Source: Methylobacterium marchantiae
Lineage (GTDB): Bacteria; Pseudomonadota; Alphaproteobacteria; Rhizobiales; Beijerinckiaceae
Reading direction: 5' to 3'
Assembly: GCF_022179405.1 (NCBI RefSeq)
Contig: NZ_BPQT01000002.1
Coordinates: 42,994-106,993, forward strand
Length of the DNA: 64,000 nucleotides
The notes under the pieces were generated by a model that did not search any database, was not told the DNA's origin, and worked only from the letters and a program-made list of their open reading frames with translations. The position numbers and the translations under genes are program-made. Position 1 is the first letter of the stretch, and each line of letters begins with the position of its first letter. Positions 1 to 8,899 of this stretch are shown here, piece after piece.

Positions 1-111
1 CTCGTGCCACACCGGGTCTTCCATCTCGGCGGGACGGCCCGCACATCGTAAGATGTATTTCGGCTCGCTTGCGTCATCCTGCGTGAGCCGAAAGAAGATC
101 TCCACCATCAT
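1..111 (-). CDS. possible partial hypothetical protein, runs off left edge
   Basis: An open frame on the minus strand starts at one of two adjacent ATGs (111 or 108) and stays open to the window edge, giving about 37 codons. It begins MVEIFFRLTQDD after the first Met. Third codon positions are moderately GC-rich, about as expected for a real gene here, but the piece is too short to be certain and no family is recognised. It would be divergent from the Tad-like genes that start at 235. Confidence 0.3.
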   Translation of the reverse strand, partial: MMVEIFFRLTQDDASEPKYILRCAGRPAEMEDPVWHE

Positions 112-234
112 ACGATGGTCGGCTGTACCGATCGCTGGCTGTCTTCGACAAAAACGCTGCCGATCCATCGGCAGCGGCGCCGATTACGCAACCGGTTTAG
201 ACATCTGTTAGGACGTGCGCCCTAGCGTCTCGGC

Positions 235-1785
235 ATGAATTCTTTCCGGCCGGATTTGTCTTCTGGATTGCTCCGACGCTTCCGCAAGGATGCGAACGGT
301 GCCATCGCCATCCTGTTCGGTCTCATCGTGATCCCCCTCCTCGTGCTGTCGGGGTTGGTCATCGATTACGGGACCAACTCGATGGCTCAGCAGAACTTCC
401 AGGACGCCGCCGATTCCACGGTCCTGTCCCTGCTGAAGCTCCCGATCTCCACGACCGACGCGGACCTTCAGGCCAAGGCCGAGACGCAGATCAGGGCCAC
501 CGTTCCGAAACTGGTGGGCGACGACACCAAGATCGCGGTCACGCGGGTCGACAACAAGATCACGATAGCGATCACCGGGACGACGCAGACGAGCCTGACG
601 AAGATCGCCGGCTTCAACGCCTTCCCGCTCTCGATCCTGAGTTCGGGCATGCGCGGGTCCGGCAATCTCGAGATCGCGCTCGTGCTCGACAATACCGGCT
701 CCATGGCCGGCACGAAGATCAACAACCTGAAATCGGCCGCCAACGACCTCGTCTCGACCTTGTTCAAGGAAGTCGATCCGAACAAGCCGAACTCGCTCAA
801 GATCGGGATCGTGCCGTTCTCGATGACGGTGAATGTCGGTCCGGGCAACACCAAGCAGGAATGGCTCGATAAGGACGCGAAGGCCTCCTACCACTCGCAG
901 ATCTTCGTCTCGGCCGCCAATCGCCTGACCCTGTTCGGCAAGATGGGCATCGCCTGGGGCGGCTGCGTCGAGAGCCGTCCGTATCCCTACGACGTGCAGG
1001 ACACGCCGCCCTCCGTCGCCACGCCGGACACGCTGTTCGTGCCGTATTTCGCGCCCGACGAGTCCGACAACGACGATTACGCCGTCAACGACTACATGAA
1101 CGACTATTCGGGGCGCACCAGCGGATCGAGCGTCAATCGCACGCGGCAGGGCCAGATCGACAAGTACTCGAACAATTCCTTCAAGGTCTCCAAGACCGTT
1201 CGCCCGAACGGTGCCCTCAGCTACCTCTACGGCCCCAATTCCGGCTGCGACCTGCAGCCGATCACCCATCTCACCACGTCTCAGACGACCCTGACCAACG
1301 CCATCAACGCGATGACCGTGATCGGGGACACCAACATCGCCATGGGCCTGGTCTGGGGCTGGCACCTCCTGTCCCCGAACGGTCCGTTCAGCGAGGGCGT
1401 CGCGTATAACGACAAGGACACGCGCAAGTTCGTCGTGCTGATGACCGACGGGCAGAACACCTCGGCACAGACCTACTCGTCCAACCAATCGTATTATTCC
1501 GGCATCGGCTACATCTGGCAGAACCGGATCGGGACGACCTCCTTCGACGCCGCGACGCGGACCAGCGCCATCGACGCGCGGCTGACCACCCTGTGCAACA
1601 ACATGAAGGGGGCGGGCATCACCATCTTCGCGGTGCGCGTCGAGGTCACCGAGGGGACCAGCGACATCCTGAAGAACTGCGCCTCCGGCACCGACAAGTT
1701 CTACGACGTCCAGAATTCCGCGAACCTCACCGACGCCTTCAAGGCGATCGGGTCGCAGATCAGCGAGTTGCGGATCTCGCGATGA
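235..1785 (+). CDS. TadG-like protein with von Willebrand factor A domain
   Basis: 516 aa. Residues about 23-44 form one hydrophobic segment after a basic N-terminus, as in TadE/TadG pilus-assembly proteins, which are anchored in the inner membrane with a periplasmic C-terminus. From about residue 146 there is a vWA domain: the MIDAS motif reads DNTGS (D152, S156) and a late MTDGQN lies at about 403-408. TadG proteins are thought to take part in assembly or anchoring of Flp-type pili; vWA domains bind metal and mediate protein contacts. It overlaps the next gene by 4 bp (ATGA), so the three Tad-like genes form one translationally coupled unit. No tad ATPase, secretin or flp pilin is visible in the window. 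Confidence 0.85.
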   Translation: MNSFRPDLSSGLLRRFRKDANGAIAILFGLIVIPLLVLSGLVIDYGTNSMAQQNFQDAADSTVLSLLKLPISTTDADLQAKAETQIRATVPKLVGDDTKIAVTRVDNKITIAITGTTQTSLTKIAGFNAFPLSILSSGMRGSGNLEIALVLDNTGSMAGTKINNLKSAANDLVSTLFKEVDPNKPNSLKIGIVPFSMTVNVGPGNTKQEWLDKDAKASYHSQIFVSAANRLTLFGKMGIAWGGCVESRPYPYDVQDTPPSVATPDTLFVPYFAPDESDNDDYAVNDYMNDYSGRTSGSSVNRTRQGQIDKYSNNSFKVSKTVRPNGALSYLYGPNSGCDLQPITHLTTSQTTLTNAINAMTVIGDTNIAMGLVWGWHLLSPNGPFSEGVAYNDKDTRKFVVLMTDGQNTSAQTYSSNQSYYSGIGYIWQNRIGTTSFDAATRTSAIDARLTTLCNNMKGAGITIFAVRVEVTEGTSDILKNCASGTDKFYDVQNSANLTDAFKAIGSQISELRISR

Positions 1786-2354
1786 CGAGGCCCGTGACGA
1801 TGCGCTTCGGCCGCTTCTCGCTGCGGGATTTACGGGACGATTGCCACGGTGCGACGGCCGTCGAGTTCGGGCTCGTGGGTCTCCTGTTCTTCGGCCTCAT
1901 CGCAGCCATTCTCGAAGTCGTCATGCTGCTCCTGGCGCAATTGTCCCTCGACAACGCGCTCGATCGCGCGGGACGTTCCGTCTTCACCGGCACCTATCAG
2001 GAGGGGGCCAGCAGCGTGAATCCGGCGACACGCCTGATCACCGAGCTGTGTAAGGGCGTCACGCTCTTCACGTGCAACGACCAGACCATCAAGCTCGAAA
2101 TGACGGTCTCGACGGATTATGCCAAGGCACCGACGAGCCCGTACGACAGCACCACCAATACGGAATCCGCGACGTTCGGAAACAAGTTCGACTGCCCGAA
2201 GGGCGGAGAGATCGTCACCATCGTCGCGGCCGCCAAACTGCCCCGGTACTTCAACTATATGCAGGTCTTCGCCCGGCCCCTGCCCGATTACAAGCAGCAG
2301 ATACAATCGACGATCCTGTTTCAGGCCGAGCCGTATCCGCAGGGCTCATGCTGA
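1782..2354 (+). CDS. TadE-family pilus assembly protein
   Basis: 190 aa. An N-terminal basic stretch is followed by GATAVEFGLV, the usual TadE signature entering a single transmembrane segment (about residues 30-50). The C-terminal part would be periplasmic and holds a few cysteines. The ATG at 1782 overlaps the stop codon of the vWA gene (ATGA), which supports this start; a second ATG at 1800 is possible. TadE-like proteins are minor pseudopilin-like components of Flp/Tad pili. The gene overlaps the third member of the set by 7 bp. Confidence 0.85.
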   Translation: MTRPVTMRFGRFSLRDLRDDCHGATAVEFGLVGLLFFGLIAAILEVVMLLLAQLSLDNALDRAGRSVFTGTYQEGASSVNPATRLITELCKGVTLFTCNDQTIKLEMTVSTDYAKAPTSPYDSTTNTESATFGNKFDCPKGGEIVTIVAAAKLPRYFNYMQVFARPLPDYKQQIQSTILFQAEPYPQGSC

Positions 2355-2941
2355 GACGATCGATGCGGAGACATGATCGGGTTCGGCGCTTCGTGGGCGA
2401 TGGTTCCGGCGTGTCCGGCGTGGAGTTCGCGCTCCTGGCGCCCGTCCTCATCGCCGTGTTCGTCGGCATGGTCGAACTGACGCGGGCCTACGGGACCAGC
2501 CAGCGTGCGAGCCGCGCCACCCGCGCCATGGCCGACCTGATCTCCCGCAACAGCCCTTCGAGCGATACGGTCTCCATCATCTACCAGGGCGGCCGCAGCA
2601 TGCTGGCGCCCTTCGACGCCTCGAAGGCCGAGATCGTCCTCACGGCGGTCGGCGTCTACCTGCAGAAGGACGGCTCATTCAAGGCCAAGGTCTGTTCGAG
2701 CGTCACGAGCCTGGGCACGCAATACCCGGCCGGGACCGATCTCGGAGCGCCGCCGCCATCCGAGACCAGGGACAAGGGCCGCTATGTCATGGCCGAGATG
2801 AAGCTGAAATACGCGCCGATCATCGACGTGTTTCCTGTGCTGAAGAATTTCAGCTTCGAGAAGAAGGTCACCTGGCCGGTCCGCTCGGCCACCGCGAAGG
2901 AAATCGTTCTCCCGAACGGAGCGGCCTGCCCGTCTTCCTGA
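2348..2941 (+). CDS. TadE/TadG-family protein
   Basis: 197 aa. Basic N-terminus, then SGVEFALLAPVLIAVFVGMVELTR, the conserved TadE-type membrane segment with its Glu (about residues 24-44), followed by a periplasmic domain of about 150 residues. The ATG lies inside the end of the preceding gene (7 bp overlap), consistent with coupled translation. It is the second TadE-like protein of the set and may pair with the first one. It is followed by only about 40 bp before the convergent M20 gene. Confidence 0.8.
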   Translation: MLRRSMRRHDRVRRFVGDGSGVSGVEFALLAPVLIAVFVGMVELTRAYGTSQRASRATRAMADLISRNSPSSDTVSIIYQGGRSMLAPFDASKAEIVLTAVGVYLQKDGSFKAKVCSSVTSLGTQYPAGTDLGAPPPSETRDKGRYVMAEMKLKYAPIIDVFPVLKNFSFEKKVTWPVRSATAKEIVLPNGAACPSS

Positions 2942-2984
2942 TCGTGGTCTGCCGCCGGTCGGACGGCGCCCGGCGTCGCGGAGA

Positions 2985-4157
2985 TCAGGCGCGGACCGGC
3001 AATGCCGTCTCGATGACCTTCGCCCAGAGCGAGGCGCCGTAGGGGATCGCGGCGTCGTTGAAATCGTAATGCGGGTGGTGAAGGCCGGCGCTCTCGCCGT
3101 TGCCCATGAAGATGTAGGCGCCTGGCCGATGGGCCAGCATGTAGGAGAAATCCTCCGCGGCCATCATCGGGGCCACGTCGCGCTCCACCTGCTCCTCGCC
3201 GACGATCCCCGCCGCAACGTCGGCGATGAAATCCGCCTCCGCCGGATGGTTCTCGGTCACCGGATAGCCGCCGCTGTAATCCACCCGGGCGACGGCACCG
3301 AAGGCCAGGGCGGTATTCGCCACGACGGCGCCGATGCGTTCCTGCATGGTGGCGCGCACCTCCTTCGAGAGGGCGCGCATGGTGCCGCGCATGGTGACCT
3401 GCTGGGGCAGCACGTTGAAGGCGTCGCCGGCCTCGAGCGCGCAGACCGAGACTACGGCGCTCGCCAGCGGGTCGACGCCGCGCGCCACCACCGACTGGAG
3501 AGCGACGACAATGTGGCTCGCCACCAGCACGCTGTCGATGGCGAGATGCGGCTGCGCCGCATGGCCGCCGCGCCCCTCGATGGTGATGGTGAAGCGGTCC
3601 GTAGAGGCCATGATCGGGCCGGGACGGATCGCGAAGCGGCCGAGTGCCAATCCGGGGATGTTGTGGAGACCGTAGACGGTCTCGACGCCGAACCGCTCCA
3701 TCATCCCGTCGCGCACCATCGCCTCGCCGCCGCCGCCGCCCTCCTCCGCCGGCTGGAAGATCATCACCGCCGTGCCGTCGAAATCGCGGGTCTCGGCCAG
3801 ATACTTGGCGGCGCCGAGCAGCATCGCGGTATGGCCGTCATGCCCGCAGGCATGCATCTTTCCCGGAACGGTGGAGCGATACGGCAGATCGCGCACCTCC
3901 TGGATCGGCAGGGCGTCCATGTCGGCACGCAGGCCGACGGCGCGGTTCGAGCCGTGCGAGCGCCCGCGAATGAGTCCCACCACCCCCGTCCGGCCGATTC
4001 CGGTGGCGATCTCGTCGCAACCGAATTCGCGCAGCTTGTCCGCGACGAAGCCGGCGGTGCGATGGACGTCGTATTGCAGCTCCGGATGGGCGTGGAGATC
4101 GTGACGCCAGGCGGTGATCTCGTCCGCCAGGGCTGCGATCCGATCGGGGATGGGCAT
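2985..4157 (-). CDS. M20-family amidohydrolase (hippurate hydrolase/N-acyl-amino-acid hydrolase type)
   Basis: 390 aa, the normal length for the M20D amidohydrolases that release amino acids from N-acyl or N-benzoyl conjugates. Visible motifs: RHDLHAHPEL near the N-terminus, MHACGHDGHT (C103, H105, the metal-binding Cys/His pair typical of this subfamily), the Glu-Glu pair in PAEEGG (about 137-138), H165, a GGHAAQPH dimerisation-domain motif, and MAAEDFSYM near the C-terminus. All metal ligands appear present, so it should be active and cytoplasmic. The exact substrate cannot be read from sequence. It stands alone, convergent with the Tad genes. Confidence 0.88.
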   Translation of the reverse strand: MPIPDRIAALADEITAWRHDLHAHPELQYDVHRTAGFVADKLREFGCDEIATGIGRTGVVGLIRGRSHGSNRAVGLRADMDALPIQEVRDLPYRSTVPGKMHACGHDGHTAMLLGAAKYLAETRDFDGTAVMIFQPAEEGGGGGEAMVRDGMMERFGVETVYGLHNIPGLALGRFAIRPGPIMASTDRFTITIEGRGGHAAQPHLAIDSVLVASHIVVALQSVVARGVDPLASAVVSVCALEAGDAFNVLPQQVTMRGTMRALSKEVRATMQERIGAVVANTALAFGAVARVDYSGGYPVTENHPAEADFIADVAAGIVGEEQVERDVAPMMAAEDFSYMLAHRPGAYIFMGNGESAGLHHPHYDFNDAAIPYGASLWAKVIETALPVRA

Positions 4158-4297
4158 GGTTTCGGGTCTTTCGCGGGCCTTGGCTCATCTCGGTTCGAGC
4201 CGCTCGACCATAGCCCATCCCAGCAAGGGCGAGGCCATTTAGATCGATTTCAAACGACGCATCCGATGGTTCATGTGCAGAACCCGTCACGTTGACG

Positions 4298-4747
4298 TCA
4301 GCGGGGAGACGGTTTTCTCCGGTCCGGCCTTCGGGGGGTCGGCGAAGGCCCGGCGGCGAGATCGTCGAGAATCGGACAATCGGGCCGGGTATCGCCGCTG
4401 CAATGGTCCGCGAGCGACGCCAGGGTGCGGGCCATGGCCTCCAGTTCGGCGATCCGGCGACGCAGATCCGCCACGTGATGCAGCGCCATGGCCTTCACCT
4501 CGGAACTGGCGCGTGCGCGGTCGTGCCAGAGGGCGAGGAGGCCGGCGATGTCCTCGACGGAAAAGCCGAGATCGCGCGCGCGGCGCACGAAGCGCAGGCT
4601 GTGCAGATCCTCGTCGCCGTAGAGGCGATAGCCCGATTCCGTCCTGCCGGCCGGCGGCAGCAGGCCGGTCTCCTCGTAATATCGGATCATCTTGGCCGAG
4701 ACGCCGGTGGCCCTTGCCGCCTCGCCGATGGTGACGGGCCCGCTCAT
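4298..4747 (-). CDS. cueR: MerR-family copper-responsive regulator CueR
   Basis: 149 aa. The N-terminal winged helix carries the MerR hallmark [13 protein letters not shown] (about 20-32) and GYRLY. A long dimerisation helix follows. The C-terminal metal-binding loop has two cysteines, [10 protein letters not shown] (C116, C124), spaced as in E. coli CueR, which senses Cu(I)/Ag(I). The stop codon of copA overlaps this start (4 bp), so cueR is the second gene of the copA operon. CueR-type proteins twist a promoter with an over-long spacer; such a site lies just upstream of copA (see 7229-7259). Confidence 0.9.
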   Translation of the reverse strand: MSGPVTIGEAARATGVSAKMIRYYEETGLLPPAGRTESGYRLYGDEDLHSLRFVRRARDLGFSVEDIAGLLALWHDRARASSEVKAMALHHVADLRRRIAELEAMARTLASLADHCSGDTRPDCPILDDLAAGPSPTPRRPDRRKPSPR

Positions 4748-7221
4748 GCCGTCCCTCCCGCTTTTCGGAGACGAAGGGCGTTGGCGAGCACGAACACGCT
4801 GGAGAGCGCCATCGCGCCCGCCGCCAGGATCGGCGACAACAAAGGCCCGCCGAACGCGTGGAGGAGGCCTGCCGCTACGGGGATCAGGGCGACGTTGTAG
4901 GCGAAGGCCCAGAACAGGTTCTGGGCGATGTTGCGCATCACCGCGCGCGACAGGCCGATGGCGGAGACGATGCCCGAGAGCGCGCCGGACATGAGCACCA
5001 CATCGGCGCTCTCCACGGCGATGTCCGTGCCGGTGCCGATGGCGAGGCCGATCTCGGCCTCGGCGAGGGCCGGCGCGTCGTTGATGCCGTCTCCGACGAA
5101 GGCGACAGGGCCGAACCGGCGGCGCAACGCCCGCACGGCCTCGACCTTGCCGCCGGGAAGCACCTCGGCCGCGATCTCGGTGATGCCGAGTCTCGCCGCC
5201 ACGCCGGAGGCCGCGCCCCGCGCGTCTCCGGTCACCATGGCGACCGTCAGGCCCCGCGCCTTCAGCGCCGAAACGGCCTCGGCCGCGCCCGCCTTGATCG
5301 GGTCCGATACGGCCAGAAGCGCAGCGAGGCTTCCGTCGACGGCCAGGTAGAGCGGGCTCTTGCCCTCGGCTTCGAGGCGGGAGGCGGCCTCGGCGAGATC
5401 GCCGGTGGCGATGCCCAGCCTGTCCATGTGGCGGCGCGCGCCGACGGCGACCGCCCGCCCTCCGATCGCTCCCTCGACGCCGTGGCCCGGCACCGCCTCG
5501 AACCGGTCTGGGGGCGAGAGGGCGAGGCCGCGCGCCCGCGCCGCGTCGACGAGGCTGCGGGCGACCGGATGTTCGGAGCGCGATTCGAGGGAAGCCGCGA
5601 GACCAAGCGCCGTATCCGCTTCGAAACCCGGAGCCGCGACGAGATCGGTGAGGGCGGGCCTGCCCTCGGTGAGCGTCCCGGTCTTGTCGAAGGCGACGAC
5701 CTTCGCGTCGCGCAGGGCCTGCAACGCGCCGCCGTTGCGGAACAGCACGCCGAGTTCAGCCGCGCGCCCGGTGCCGACCATGATCGAGGTCGGTGTCGCG
5801 AGGCCCATGGCGCAGGGGCAGGCGATGATGAGGACGGCGATGGCATTGACCAGGGCGAAGCCGAGGGCCGGGCTCGGACCGAGCACGAGCCATCCGGCGA
5901 AGGTCAGGAGCGATGCGGCGATGACCGCCGGCACGAACCATCCCGTCACCCGGTCGACCAGGGCCTGGATCGGCAGCTTGGCGCCCTGGGCCGCCTGCAC
6001 CATCGCCACGATCTGCGCCAGCACCGTTCGCGCGCCGATCGTGTCGACGCGAAGATCGAGACTGCCGTTGGTGTTCAGCGTGCCACCGACCGTGCGGTCG
6101 CCAGCGCCTTTCTCCACCGGCACCGGCTCACCGGTGACCATGCTCTCGTCGACGAAGCTTCTGCCCGCCACCACCACGCCATCGGCGGCGATGCGCTCGC
6201 CGGGGCGGACGCGGACGACGTCGCCGATCCGCAGGGACGCGAGAGCGACGTCCTCCTCGCGCCCGTCGCGGACGATCCGCGCGGTCTTCGGCGCGAGGCC
6301 GACGAGCCGGGCGATGGCCGCGCCCGTTCTCCCCCTGGCGCGGGCCTCCAGGGCGCGGCCGAGCAGGATCAGGGTGACGATGAGGACGGAGGCCTCGAAA
6401 TAGAGATGGGCCGTCCCGGGCGGCAGGATCGCAGGCGTGAGGGTCGAGACCAGGGAATACGAATAGGCGGCCCCCGCCCCCAGGGCCACGAGGGCGTTCA
6501 TGTCCGGATGGCCCTTCAGCAGCGCGGGAATTCCGAGCCGGAAGAACCGCCGTCCGGGCCAGGCCAGGACCAGGCTCGCCAGGGCGGCCTGGACCAGGGC
6601 GGCCACCGCGCCGAGATGGGTCTGGACGGCATGGCCGAAGCCGGGGATCAGGTGTCCTCCCATGTCGAGGACGACGATCGGGGCCGACAGGGCGGCGGCG
6701 ATGACGACGTCGCGCCTGAGCCCGGACGCCTCGCGCTCCCGGCGTTCGGCCTCCGCGTCACCCGCCCCCTCGTCGACGGGGGATGCCGCGTAACCGGCGG
6801 CCTGCACGGTCGCGACGAGGTCCGCGACATCGACCGCGCCTTCCGCATGGCGGATCGTGGCGCGGCCGGTGGCGAGGTTGACGCTCGCCGAGCCGACACC
6901 CTCGACGGCGCCGAGGGCACGTTCCACGCGTCCGACGCAGGAGGCGCAGGACAATCCGGCGACGGACAGGTCCGTGTCGATATCGGGCACCTCGTAGCCG
7001 GCCCTGGCGATGGCGGCGACCGCGCTCGCCGGATCGCCGTCGAGGGTCAGCCCGGCGCGCCCCGTGGCGAGGTTGACGGCGACGTCGGATGCGCCGGGCA
7101 AGGCCGCCAGCACGCGCTCGACGCGGCCGACGCAGGACGCGCAGGTCATGCCGACGACCGGGATGCTGAGACGACGCACCGTGGCGGGACGCTGTGCGGG
7201 AGAAGCGAGAACGGTATCCAT
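4744..7221 (-). CDS. copA: Cu(I)-exporting P1B-type ATPase CopA
   Basis: About 825 aa. Two N-terminal heavy-metal-associated domains have the motifs GMTCASC and GLSCASC (CxxC at about 29-32 and 94-97, counted from the upstream ATG at 7227). Then come the P-type ATPase core motifs: TGE in the actuator domain, the transmembrane CPC metal site ([12 protein letters not shown]), the phosphorylated DKTGTLTEG, the HP of the nucleotide-binding domain (SEHPVARSL), and [10 protein letters not shown]. It pumps Cu(I) from cytoplasm to periplasm. Two ATGs (7227 and 7221) are possible; 7221 is preferred because the predicted transcription start falls next to it. Confidence 0.93.
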   Translation of the reverse strand: MDTVLASPAQRPATVRRLSIPVVGMTCASCVGRVERVLAALPGASDVAVNLATGRAGLTLDGDPASAVAAIARAGYEVPDIDTDLSVAGLSCASCVGRVERALGAVEGVGSASVNLATGRATIRHAEGAVDVADLVATVQAAGYAASPVDEGAGDAEAERREREASGLRRDVVIAAALSAPIVVLDMGGHLIPGFGHAVQTHLGAVAALVQAALASLVLAWPGRRFFRLGIPALLKGHPDMNALVALGAGAAYSYSLVSTLTPAILPPGTAHLYFEASVLIVTLILLGRALEARARGRTGAAIARLVGLAPKTARIVRDGREEDVALASLRIGDVVRVRPGERIAADGVVVAGRSFVDESMVTGEPVPVEKGAGDRTVGGTLNTNGSLDLRVDTIGARTVLAQIVAMVQAAQGAKLPIQALVDRVTGWFVPAVIAASLLTFAGWLVLGPSPALGFALVNAIAVLIIACPCAMGLATPTSIMVGTGRAAELGVLFRNGGALQALRDAKVVAFDKTGTLTEGRPALTDLVAAPGFEADTALGLAASLESRSEHPVARSLVDAARARGLALSPPDRFEAVPGHGVEGAIGGRAVAVGARRHMDRLGIATGDLAEAASRLEAEGKSPLYLAVDGSLAALLAVSDPIKAGAAEAVSALKARGLTVAMVTGDARGAASGVAARLGITEIAAEVLPGGKVEAVRALRRRFGPVAFVGDGINDAPALAEAEIGLAIGTGTDIAVESADVVLMSGALSGIVSAIGLSRAVMRNIAQNLFWAFAYNVALIPVAAGLLHAFGGPLLSPILAAGAMALSSVFVLANALRLRKAGGTA

Positions 7222-7228
7222 GCACATC

Positions 7229-7259
7229 TATGTGGGGCTTCCCATGGTGGGAAGGTCAA
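7229..7259 (-). promoter_or_regulatory. CueR-type promoter/operator of copA-cueR
   Basis: On the minus strand a -35 TTGACC (7254-7259) overlaps a perfect dyad, CTTCCC-5 bp-GGGAAG (7238-7254), the classic CueR operator layout in which the regulator sits in a 19-20 bp spacer. The -10 is weak: CACATA at 7229-7234 with a 19 bp spacer, or CATAGA slightly downstream. Any choice puts the transcript start within a few bases of the copA ATG at 7221, leaving no room for a ribosome-binding site. Confidence 0.75.
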
Positions 7260-7320
7260 GGCTGCGACGCATGGCTCATTGCGTCGCGTACAGATGGCGT
7301 CCGAGACGTTTCCGCGTCAT

Positions 7321-7584
7321 ATGGAGGCGATGATACAGCCCCTCGACACCTGCATGCGGACCCTGAGCGCGCTGATCACCTCCGACATCCCCGCAGGGGA
7401 AGCGGAGGCGAATGCCTGTATCGAGACCTATCTCGCGACCTTTCCGGGCCTGCCGAAGCAGGTCGCGGCCCTGAGCATGCTCGACCACGCCGTCGACCAG
7501 CGCCTGAGCCCCTCCCCCTTCCTGCCCGTGCTGAAGGCGATCATCGAAGCGCAGTACCGGCGCCTGGGCACCAGCCGGAACTGA
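7321..7584 (+). CDS. small hypothetical protein divergent from copA
   Basis: 87 aa from the ATG at 7321; an upstream in-frame ATG at 7294 and a downstream one at 7330 are alternatives. No good Shine-Dalgarno distinguishes them. The protein looks helical and soluble (ITSDIPAGEAEANACIET, AALSMLDHAVDQRL), with no signal peptide and two or three cysteines. I do not recognise the family. It lies head to head with copA, with the CueR operator between them, and ends 10 bp before the convergent histidine kinase gene. Whether copper regulates it cannot be told from sequence. Confidence 0.6.
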   Translation: MEAMIQPLDTCMRTLSALITSDIPAGEAEANACIETYLATFPGLPKQVAALSMLDHAVDQRLSPSPFLPVLKAIIEAQYRRLGTSRN

Positions 7585-7594
7585 CCGGACGGAA

Positions 7595-8869
7595 TCAGGC
7601 GTCCGGGGCCGCCGCACCGACCGGCTGGTGTTCCGGCAGCAGAGTGCGGACGGTCGTGCCCCGGTCCGGCTCACTCTCGATGACGAGCTTGCCGCGGTGG
7701 CGGTTGACGATGTGCTTGACGATGGCGAGGCCGAGCCCCGTCCCGCCCTGCTGGCGGCTCGACGCCACGTCGACCCGGTAGAACCGTTCGGTCAGGCGGG
7801 GGATGTGCTCCGGGGCGATGCCGGGCCCCTCGTCCCGCACGCTGAGGGCGATCTGGCGCTTGCCGGAGGCCGAGCGCACGGTCCGCTCGAGACCGACGAC
7901 GACGCGGCCGCCGCTGCCGCCGTACTTCACCGCATTCTCCACGAGGTTTTCCACCACGCGGACGAGTTCGTCGCGTTCGCCGAGGATCGGATAGGCCGCG
8001 TCGGATGCCTCGAGGGTGATCTCGACGCCGCGCTCGCGCGCCAGCGGCCCCTGCATGTCCACCATCTGCCGCGCGATCTGCCCGAGATCGACCACCTGCG
8101 TCGGCGCGACGTGCTCGCGCAGCTCGATGCGCGAGAGCGAGAGGAGATCGTCGATGAGGCGCGTCATGCGCTGCGCCTGGGCCTTCATGATGCCGAGGAA
8201 CTTCTCCCGCGCCGGCGCATCGGCTTTGGCCGGGCCCTGCAGCGTCTCGATGAAGCCGAGGAGGGAGGCGAGCGGCGTGCGGAGTTCGTGGCTGGCATTG
8301 GCGACGAAATCGACCCGCATCGTCTCCAGACGGCGGGCGGCGGTGAGGTCCCGCAGGAACAGGACGACGTTGGGCTGGCCGCCCCCCGGTCCGTCCGGCA
8401 TCGGCAGCGCGCCGATCTGGACCTCGAAGGCCCGCTCCGTCGGCACCCTGGTGGTGTAGAGCGTCTTCAGCGCCGCGCCGGTGCGCAGCACCTCCTCGAT
8501 CCCGTCGAGCACGTCGGGGGCCCTCAGGGCGAAGGAGAGCGGGTGCTTGAGCTTCAGGGCCGGGAGCAGCGTGCGCGCGGCCGGATTGACCTCGATCACC
8601 ACGCTGCGCCGGTCGACCAGGATCACCGGATCGGGGATGTTGGCGAGCAGGGCCTCGGCGATGGAATGGCGCTCGCGCGCGGCGGCCTCGGGCACGGCGA
8701 CCATCCGCGGCCGGCTCAGGCTTCCGACGAAGCCGCCCGCGACCACCGCCAACGCGCCCGCTGCGACGAGGCCGGCGTCGAGGTCACCCCGAAGCCCCGC
8801 GACGGTGACCATGGCCGCGGCGGAGATGCCGGCGGCGGTCCAGGCCGATCTGCGCGCGCCACGGGCCAT
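7595..8869 (-). CDS. PhoR-like sensor histidine kinase
   Basis: 424 aa. Two N-terminal hydrophobic stretches (about 9-48) are followed by a PAS domain (about 69-175), a HisKA domain with the phosphorylated His in NASHELRTPLASL (H194), and a HATPase_c domain with NLVENAVKYG, RDEGPGIAPEHI and GGTGLGLAIVKH. The PAS-HisKA layout with short membrane anchor matches PhoR-type kinases of the phosphate regulon. However, no phoB, phoU or pst gene is adjacent, so the PhoR assignment rests on sequence alone. It is the last gene of a long minus-strand series, 30 bp after the flippase-like gene. Confidence 0.8.
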   Translation of the reverse strand: MARGARRSAWTAAGISAAAMVTVAGLRGDLDAGLVAAGALAVVAGGFVGSLSRPRMVAVPEAAARERHSIAEALLANIPDPVILVDRRSVVIEVNPAARTLLPALKLKHPLSFALRAPDVLDGIEEVLRTGAALKTLYTTRVPTERAFEVQIGALPMPDGPGGGQPNVVLFLRDLTAARRLETMRVDFVANASHELRTPLASLLGFIETLQGPAKADAPAREKFLGIMKAQAQRMTRLIDDLLSLSRIELREHVAPTQVVDLGQIARQMVDMQGPLARERGVEITLEASDAAYPILGERDELVRVVENLVENAVKYGGSGGRVVVGLERTVRSASGKRQIALSVRDEGPGIAPEHIPRLTERFYRVDVASSRQQGGTGLGLAIVKHIVNRHRGKLVIESEPDRGTTVRTLLPEHQPVGAAAPDA

Positions 8870-8899
8870 CGCTCAACGCTCCGCGGGCAGAGGCATCGG

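Noticed and set aside
4858-7584. Plus-strand open frame of about 900 codons opposite copA
   Set aside because: Antisense shadow of copA; only its last about 87 codons, beyond copA, look like a separate small gene.
7595-8869. Assignment of the histidine kinase as the phosphate-regulon PhoR proper
   Set aside because: PhoR-like sequence, but no phoB, pst or phoU gene is nearby, so the symbol was withheld.
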